This document shows, piece by piece, positions 15,987 through 20,512 of a stretch of DNA of 20,512 nucleotides. The position numbers were made by a program, and so were the translations under genes. The stretch is from positions 1-20,512 of the forward strand of contig PJAB01000802.1 in NCBI GenBank assembly GCA_002887195.1. The letters run 5' to 3'. The notes under the pieces were generated by a model. It was not told where the DNA came from. It was given only the letters and a program-made list of their open reading frames with translations, and ran no database searches. How positions within the stretch are numbered: position 1 is the stretch's first letter; the number at the start of each line of letters is the position of its first letter. Source of the stretch: Chrysochromulina parva (Eukaryota > Haptophyta > Prymnesiales > Chrysochromulinaceae).

Positions 15987-16661
15987 ATGCCAAGCAGCAT
16001 AGATATCACGGCTCTGGTGCAGCATCTAGGGCAGCAGCAGCAAGAGCGAGAGCGGCAGCGAGAGCAGATTCTGCTAGAGCAGATTCTAGAGCAGATGCGG
16101 AACGCAAGGATTGCCAACACGGGAGGCTCTCCAGGAGGCACGAAGCTCTACCACCAAACCGACGCTGCAACGGCCAACATCATCCTTCGGACGCAGCACA
16201 TGAAGCCAGGATCCAGTGGGCTGGCTGGAGGCGGCATCTACTTTGCCACGACTCCTGAGCTCACGGGCCACAAGGCGCACAGGACTGGCGTGATCCTGGA
16301 GGTGACGGTTGCCCTCGGTCGGATCCATACCCTTGATGCGAATGGGGACCCAAACATGACGCTACAGAAGCTCAAGGCCTTGGGCTTTGATTCCGTATGC
16401 ATCGCCCGGCCCGTTTCGAGCGGCCAGGAGTACGTCGTGTACGACCCGGAGCAGGTGCTGAGGATCGTGGAGGCTGATCAGCAAGGCATGGCTTCATTCC
16501 GCTCCCCGCCGCCGCCGCCGCCGCCGCCGCCTCCAGCCATCGTCCACGCAGCTCCGGTGCTCGGAAGGTCGGGAATTCCTATGCGCAATGTTTCCCGACC
16601 AACCGGTGCTCAGAAGCTCGCGGGAATTCCTATGCGAAATGTCGATCCGCGTAGGAACTAG
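15987..16661 (+). CDS. Small PARP/Gig2-like ADP-ribosyltransferase-fold protein
   Basis: A single-exon product of 224 aa. Residues 15-40 are Gln/Glu/Arg-rich and probably helical. Residues 52-160 resemble the compact catalytic core of PARP-type ADP-ribosyltransferases. The segment LYHQTD supplies His56, GGGIYFAT supplies Tyr85, and SGQEYVVYDPEQVLRI supplies Glu148. This gives the H-Y-E triad, and QEYVVYD closely parallels the NEYIVYD element of PARPs. GVILEVTVALGRIHTLD and LKALGFDSVCIA between them fit the Gig2-like subgroup. The expected activity is NAD-dependent ADP-ribosylation of a protein or nucleic acid; the target is unknown. The tail has a poly-Pro run (174-183) and two copies of GIPMRNV (196-202, 213-219). 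The frame is open upstream to 15525, overlapping the previous gene, so the ATG at 15987 is chosen. Confidence 0.75.
   Translation: MPSSIDITALVQHLGQQQQERERQREQILLEQILEQMRNARIANTGGSPGGTKLYHQTDAATANIILRTQHMKPGSSGLAGGGIYFATTPELTGHKAHRTGVILEVTVALGRIHTLDANGDPNMTLQKLKALGFDSVCIARPVSSGQEYVVYDPEQVLRIVEADQQGMASFRSPPPPPPPPPPAIVHAAPVLGRSGIPMRNVSRPTGAQKLAGIPMRNVDPRRN
16570..16642 (+). repeat. Duplicated C-terminal motif coding sequence (51-bp period)
   Basis: CGGGAATTCCTATGCG occurs at 16570 and 16621, 51 bp apart, so in frame, and encodes GIPMRNV twice. Confidence 0.9.
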
Positions 16662-17221
16662 CGGGGAGGCTTCGCCTCTCCCCTGCCTTCTGCCGATTCA
16701 CGGCCTGTGTATAGCAGGTCGTATCGTCCACACCTCCGTCCATGCGAAAGCGCCCCCCGTGTGCTTGGGGTCTGGAGAAAATGCTTGTGGGGTCCGTGCG
16801 CGTTGTGTTGAACAGCAGAGCAGGCGCCACGGTCTGCTTGGGGTCCGGAGATCATGTGCGTTGTGTTGAGCAGCAGCAGCGGCAGCAGGGGCGATAGCGG
16901 CCCCTGTGCTTGGGGGTCGCTCCGGAGACGAGAGGTCCGTGGTAATCCGGCCGGGCGTTGCGTTGCGTTGATCACAACTCCATTCCCCACCGCACCCTGC
17001 CAGCAGCACTTCTATTCGAGTATATAGTTATTCGAAGACCCGGCGCTCCCGCCGGCGGCGCGACACGTCTTACTACCGTACCTCTACAGACTACACTACC
17101 GCGGCCCCACATCCACTGGCCACTAACAGTACATGCCTACATGTGACAGTAACACGCCACTTTGGAACAGTAACTGTAACCGGTTGGGCATTATGGTTAC
17201 GCCCAGCATGCAGCATTATTG
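16662..17221. other. Convergent 3' spacer with degenerate 72-bp repeats
   Basis: It is 560 bp between the tail-to-tail ADP-ribosyltransferase-like gene and the long PDZ/coiled-coil gene. Three imperfect repeats begin with TGCTTGGGG at 16762, 16834 and about 16907 (period about 72-73 bp) and contain TCTGGAGA/TCCGGAGA and GTTGTGTTGA motifs. The rest (about 16990-17215) is less GC-rich and shows no coding signal. Confidence 0.6.
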
Positions 17222-20200
17222 TCACTCGGTCGGGCAGGCTCGGGCCTCGGCTTCGTACAAGTGCCTGTCCGACTCGGATGCCTCGGCTCCGCCCTGTGCG
17301 TCGTCCTGAGCGTCGTCCTCCCCGAGCAGCAGGTCGAGTTGCGCTTTGAGCTTGGCATTCTCGCGCTCTCGCGCCGCCAGCAGTCCGAGGAGGCGCCCAT
17401 TCTCGCGCTCGAGCTGAGCCTTGTCCACCTCGACCAGGCGAACGCGCTCCTGCGCCTTGCTGCGCTCCGCCGCCGCGTGCGCATGAGCCGCTTGCAGTTG
17501 GGCCTCGAGGTCCGCCAGCATCGCCTGCGTGTCTCTCTCGAGCTCCCGCAGCTGGCGCTCGCGAGCATGCAGCGCGTGCTGCATGCTCCGCTCGTGCGCG
17601 TGAAGGCGCGCGCCGACGTGGGCGATCAGGCTGTCCACGGCTGGCCGGAGCGTCGTGATGAGCGCGGCCAAGCCCAACGGCGCGCCGTCGTGGGCACATG
17701 CCGGCGGAGCTCCGGCGGAGATTGCGGGAGATGTGGGGAGATGTGGGGAGGCGGAGATGTGGGGAGGCGGAGCTCCGGCGGAGATGTGGGGAGATGTGGG
17801 GAGATGTGGGGAGGCGGAGATGTGGGGAGGCGGAGCTCCGGCGGAGATGGCGGCGGCGGGTGGGGCGGCGGGTTCGTGGCAGTTACGCGGGAGTTTCGTC
17901 GCGGTTTCGTGGCAGTTACGCGGGAGTTTCGTCGCGGTTTCGTGGCAGTTACGCGGGAGTTTCGTCGCGGGTTCGTGGCAGCTCTCTTGCGATGAGTCCA
18001 TCCGCTTTATCAGGCGCTCGAGGACGCGCCCCTCCCCACCCAACGGCTCGCCGAGCGCCCATGCTGATTGCATGCTGATTGCATGCTGATGGCCTCCCTC
18101 ATTAGGCGCCTCCCCACTCAACGGCTCGCCGAGCGCCCTGTTGCTCTCGCCGACGAGATCACCGCTGGGCTCGGCTGGCGCCGTGGTGGGCGCATGCCCA
18201 TCGTAGCCGCTCGCCACGGCGCTCGGCGCGAGCAGCGACCCGTCCGTCAATTGCCAGTCCGACTCCGCCCGCAGGAGCTCGAGTAACGTGCGCGCGAGCT
18301 CTCGCAGGGCGCCGTGGTGGGCGGCAGGGAGCGCGAGCGTCGCATGCATGCACTCGTCGAGCTGCTGCGAGATGACAATCTCGAAGAGCTCGAGATCGTC
18401 CACCTCGCGTCGCGCCGCCTCAAGCTCCATCACAAGCGCCGTCTCAAGCACGTCACACCCCGCGCCGGACGCATCGAAGGGGTGTGAACGATCACAAGCA
18501 TCGAAGAGGTCCTCGGGGGACACGGGCGCCGTCTCTGGCGCCGTCTCGGCAGCAGCAGCTGCGTCGGCGGCGCTCGCGACGGCGCTCGACGGCTTCGTCG
18601 CTGCCGTGCGCAGCCCGGCCTTGAGTGCGATCTCGCGCGCCAGATTGCCGAGCGCCCCCTCGCTCGAAGAGACGGCGCTCGCGACGGCGCTCGCACCCGC
18701 CGCTTGCCGCGCCCCGAGCAGCGCAGCCTCTGCGGCGTGCAGGGCATCACGTGCCCTTCCCTTCTGGCCCGCCACCTGCGCCTGCAGCGCCTCGAGCACC
18801 AGACCCAATCTCGCGCCCAGATCGGCGACGGCGCGCTCCTCGGCCTCGGTCGCGCCGAGTTGGGCACTCAGCCCTTCGAGGGCGCGGCAGGTCGCGAGCG
18901 TCGTGGCGGGCGCGCGCGTCGTGGCGGGCGGGCGCGTTGTGGCGGGCGCGCGCGTTGTGGCGGTTGTGCCATTGGCCTCGGTGCCCACGGCAGCGCTTGA
19001 CGGCGTGGGAGGAACCGCTGCCGCCGTCGACTTCGCCGCCGCCGTGTTGGGCGATGGCGCCGTGTTGAGCGATCTGGCGCGCGCCTCGTCACACTGGGCG
19101 TTCACACTAACGTTCACACCAGCATTCTCCCTGGCGTTCACACTGCGCAGATGCACCGCCCGATCTCGAACGACGAGATCGGCCTGACGAACCAGCAGCG
19201 CCACGTGGGCGCCGAGTTGGGCGGAGCGCTCGCGCCGTTCACGCACGAGGGCTCGCCGCGTCGTCTCGAGCGCTTCGATCGTATCTGCCGCCTCGAGCTC
19301 CATCTCCATTGCGAGCCACTGGGCATTCGAAACGTCGAGCTGGCGATCTGGCCGGTCGAGGTGGCGATCTGGCCGGTCGAGCTGGCGATCTGGCCGGTCG
19401 AGGTGGCGATCTGGGCGTTCGAGCACCAAGCGGGCGCAGTGCTCGCTCACGGCGCCGATCATCGCGTGGCACTGCATCTCGCCCAGCAGATCGCGTGAGA
19501 TCGCGTGGCACTGCATCTCGCCCAGCAGATCGAACGCCCCGAGGCGGCAGGTGTGCACCTCACCAAGCACCTCACCAAGCTCCTCACCGTCGAGGCAAGG
19601 CTCGATCGCGCCGTCGTGAGCGCCCGCGCCGCCGCCGTTGTGAGCGCTCGCGCCGTCGTGAGCGCCCTCGCCGCCGTCGTGTGCGCCCGCGCCGTCGTGA
19701 GCGGACCTCGGGAGGGCGAGAGTCATGTGGAGAGGTCGCGCCGAGGAGCCAATCTGACGGCTGAGCTCCTGGCAGCCGAGATCGCTCACGTCCAGCGCAT
19801 TGAGGGAGAGGCACCAGCTGCCCACGAGCACCCCCGCCAGAGCCGCCGCCGAGCCGGCCGCCACCTCGCTCACGACGACGCCGCCGCCGCTGCCAGGTGC
19901 GTCACTCAGCCCGAGCCCCAGCCGCCCCTCCCTAAAGCTGACCTCGAGCAATCTCGGTGCATCTCGATCGATCTCCACCTTGGGCGGCGGTGGAGGCGGC
20001 GGAGGCGGCGGCGGAGGGCTCGTCCCCATCGAGACGTTGGCGCTCAGCACGGCGCCCGTGGCGCAGCTCACGACCGAAGGTTCGACCGGTAGATTTGCAT
20101 GTAGAGCCTCGACGAGCTGCATCTCCTTGTCACGGGAGATGGCAATCTCCTTCTCGCGGGAGATGGCAATCTCCCTGGGCTTGGGCTTTGGGCGAGGGCT

Positions 20201-20512
20201 GGGACTGGCCGACGACTTAACTCTCGACGAGCCTAAGATGGGCTTCTGAGGACTGGGGCTGCCTAACATGGGCTTCTGACTGCCCAGGAGAGCGCGAGCG
20301 CTGCCGCGAGCGCTGCTCCCGCGGCTGCCCTCGCGATCGGGGCTGTGTCCTGGGCTCGGTGGAAGCTTCAGTGGCGGCAGGCCGGCGTGTGGCGAGCTCG
20401 GGGTCGAGATTGCAACCTCCGAGCTCGAGGTCGAGATTGCAACCTCCGAGCTCGGGGTCGAGATTGCAACCTCCGAGCTCGGGGTTGAGATTGCAACCTC
20501 CGAGCTCGGGGT
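17222..20512 (-). CDS. Long repeat-rich PDZ and coiled-coil protein (N-terminus outside window)
   Basis: An uninterrupted frame of 1096 residues continues to the right edge without a stop, so the gene starts beyond it; the ATG at 20269 is internal or an alternative start. From the right edge it reads EVAISTPSS repeats, a Pro/Ser/Lys linker, EIAISREK/EIAISRDK repeats and a poly-Pro run. A PDZ domain follows at about 19954-19712 (GRLGLGLSD, GVVVSEVAAGSAAALAGVL, SWCLSLNALDV). Then come His-Asp-Gly repeats, RPDRHLD/RPDRQLD repeats, Ala/Glu/Arg-rich helical segments and Thr/Ala-rich linkers. Two blocks of minisatellite-encoded sequence precede a C-terminal coiled coil at about 17600-17300 (ERQLRELERDTQAMLADLEAQLQ ... 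RENGRLLGLLAARE). A scaffold or cytoskeletal role is a guess. Unspliced introns inside cannot be excluded in the repeat blocks. No homologue is recognised. Confidence 0.72.
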   Translation of the reverse strand, partial: TPSSEVAISTPSSEVAISTPSSEVAISTSSSEVAISTPSSPHAGLPPLKLPPSPGHSPDREGSRGSSARGSARALLGSQKPMLGSPSPQKPILGSSRVKSSASPSPRPKPKPREIAISREKEIAISRDKEMQLVEALHANLPVEPSVVSCATGAVLSANVSMGTSPPPPPPPPPPPPKVEIDRDAPRLLEVSFREGRLGLGLSDAPGSGGGVVVSEVAAGSAAALAGVLVGSWCLSLNALDVSDLGCQELSRQIGSSARPLHMTLALPRSAHDGAGAHDGGEGAHDGASAHNGGGAGAHDGAIEPCLDGEELGEVLGEVHTCRLGAFDLLGEMQCHAISRDLLGEMQCHAMIGAVSEHCARLVLERPDRHLDRPDRQLDRPDRHLDRPDRQLDVSNAQWLAMEMELEAADTIEALETTRRALVRERRERSAQLGAHVALLVRQADLVVRDRAVHLRSVNARENAGVNVSVNAQCDEARARSLNTAPSPNTAAAKSTAAAVPPTPSSAAVGTEANGTTATTRAPATTRPPATTRAPATTLATCRALEGLSAQLGATEAEERAVADLGARLGLVLEALQAQVAGQKGRARDALHAAEAALLGARQAAGASAVASAVSSSEGALGNLAREIALKAGLRTAATKPSSAVASAADAAAAAETAPETAPVSPEDLFDACDRSHPFDASGAGCDVLETALVMELEAARREVDDLELFEIVISQQLDECMHATLALPAAHHGALRELARTLLELLRAESDWQLTDGSLLAPSAVASGYDGHAPTTAPAEPSGDLVGESNRALGEPLSGEAPNEGGHQHAISMQSAWALGEPLGGEGRVLERLIKRMDSSQESCHEPATKLPRNCHETATKLPRNCHETATKLPRNCHEPAAPPAAAISAGAPPPHISASPHLPTSPHISAGAPPPHISASPHLPTSPAISAGAPPACAHDGAPLGLAALITTLRPAVDSLIAHVGARLHAHERSMQHALHARERQLRELERDTQAMLADLEAQLQAAHAHAAAERSKAQERVRLVEVDKAQLERENGRLLGLLAARERENAKLKAQLDLLLGEDDAQDDAQGGAEASESDRHLYEAEARACPTE
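17705..17850. repeat. 63-bp higher-order minisatellite in the long PDZ gene
   Basis: CGGAGCTCCGGCGGAGAT starts at 17705, 17768 and 17831, 63 bp apart, with GGGGAGATGT subunits between. On the minus strand each unit encodes 21 residues of the HISASPHLPTSP...AGAPPP type. Confidence 0.93.
17874..17985. repeat. 33-bp minisatellite in the long PDZ gene
   Basis: CGTGGCAGTTACGCGGGAG-type units begin at 17875, 17908 and 17941, with a partial at 17974. Each encodes eleven residues (KLPRNCHETAT) on the minus strand. Confidence 0.95.
18028..18142. repeat. Imperfect duplication around an ATGCTGATTGC triplication
   Basis: CAACGGCTCGCCGAGCGCCC occurs at about 18040 and 18118. Between them lie three ATGCTGATTG/ATGCTGATGG units (18061-18091) followed by GGCCTCCCTCATTAG, which resembles the end of the glycosyltransferase-like intron. 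Confidence 0.8.
19334..19416. repeat. 21-bp minisatellite with alternating 42-bp register
   Basis: GTCGAGSTGGCGATCTGGCC units start at 19334, 19355, 19376 and 19397. The seventh base alternates C/G, so the minus-strand protein alternates RPDRQLD and RPDRHLD. Confidence 0.93.
19462..19532. repeat. 39-bp duplication in the long PDZ gene
   Basis: A 32-bp segment beginning TCGCGTGGCACTGCATCTCG is present at 19462-19493 and 19501-19532. It encodes DLLGEMQCHAISR followed by DLLGEMQCHA. Confidence 0.93.
20394..20512. repeat. 27-bp minisatellite running off the right edge
   Basis: Units beginning GAGCTCG start at 20394, 20421, 20448, 20475 and 20502 (partial). In the minus-strand frame each encodes nine residues, EVAISTPSS, with a single T or P to S change. 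The number of copies beyond the edge is unknown. Confidence 0.95.

Noticed and set aside
17700..17985. A CRISPR-like repeat array
   Set aside because: Units are contiguous with no unique spacers, are within a coding frame and encode peptide repeats. The genome is eukaryotic.
18288..19187. A 299-residue plus-strand frame inside the long PDZ gene
   Set aside because: It is Ser/Ala/Arg-rich with no domain and lies antisense to a longer frame that contains a PDZ domain, a coiled coil and in-frame repeats.

Overview
The window is nuclear DNA of a GC-rich eukaryotic alga. Five of the nine genes are single open exons, and the rest carry GT-AG (one GC-AG) introns of about 70-460 nt that restore conserved protein motifs exactly. 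The homomeric acetyl-CoA carboxylase at the left edge has a separate first exon encoding a signal-peptide-like segment followed by SAAFAP and a basic Ser/Ala-rich stretch. This is the bipartite plastid-targeting design of algae with complex red-lineage plastids. Gene style, GC content and repeat-filled introns suggest a haptophyte (or a GC-rich ochrophyte); this is inference, not proof. No prokaryotic operons, rRNA, tRNA, CRISPR or intact transposon was seen.

Layout, left to right. (1) Plastid-type acetyl-CoA carboxylase, minus strand, running off the left edge. (2) An STI1-domain protein, plus strand, divergent from it across a 0.76 kb spacer that contains a pentanucleotide hairpin. (3) Ran-binding protein 1, minus. 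(4) A five-intron MMPL/RND-type membrane transporter, minus, 5776-9723. (5) A UBE2S-type ubiquitin-conjugating enzyme, plus, divergent from the transporter. (6) A tandem-PDZ protein, minus. (7) A saccharopine-dehydrogenase-like oxidoreductase, minus. (8) A secreted/anchored glycosyltransferase-like protein, plus, divergent from (7). (9) A small PARP/Gig2-like ADP-ribosyltransferase-fold protein, plus. (10) A very long repeat-rich PDZ and coiled-coil protein, minus, running off the right edge.

The genes do not form one pathway; they look like ordinary neighbours in a compact protist genome with three divergent promoter regions. The unusual biology lies in the introns. Several have splice sites that lie inside tandem or direct duplications. 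One transporter intron is exactly two copies of a 76/78-bp repeat whose middle junction is both a 3' and a 5' splice site. The glycosyltransferase intron is a duplicated exon-end-plus-intron module with a frame-breaking 20-nt phantom exon. A 72-nt in-frame intron is flanked by a 15-bp direct repeat. A transporter donor site is duplicated 62 bp inside its own intron. Together these look like several stages of intron birth or expansion by local duplication or insertion. The second notable feature is the right-hand gene, whose many minisatellites all have unit lengths divisible by three.
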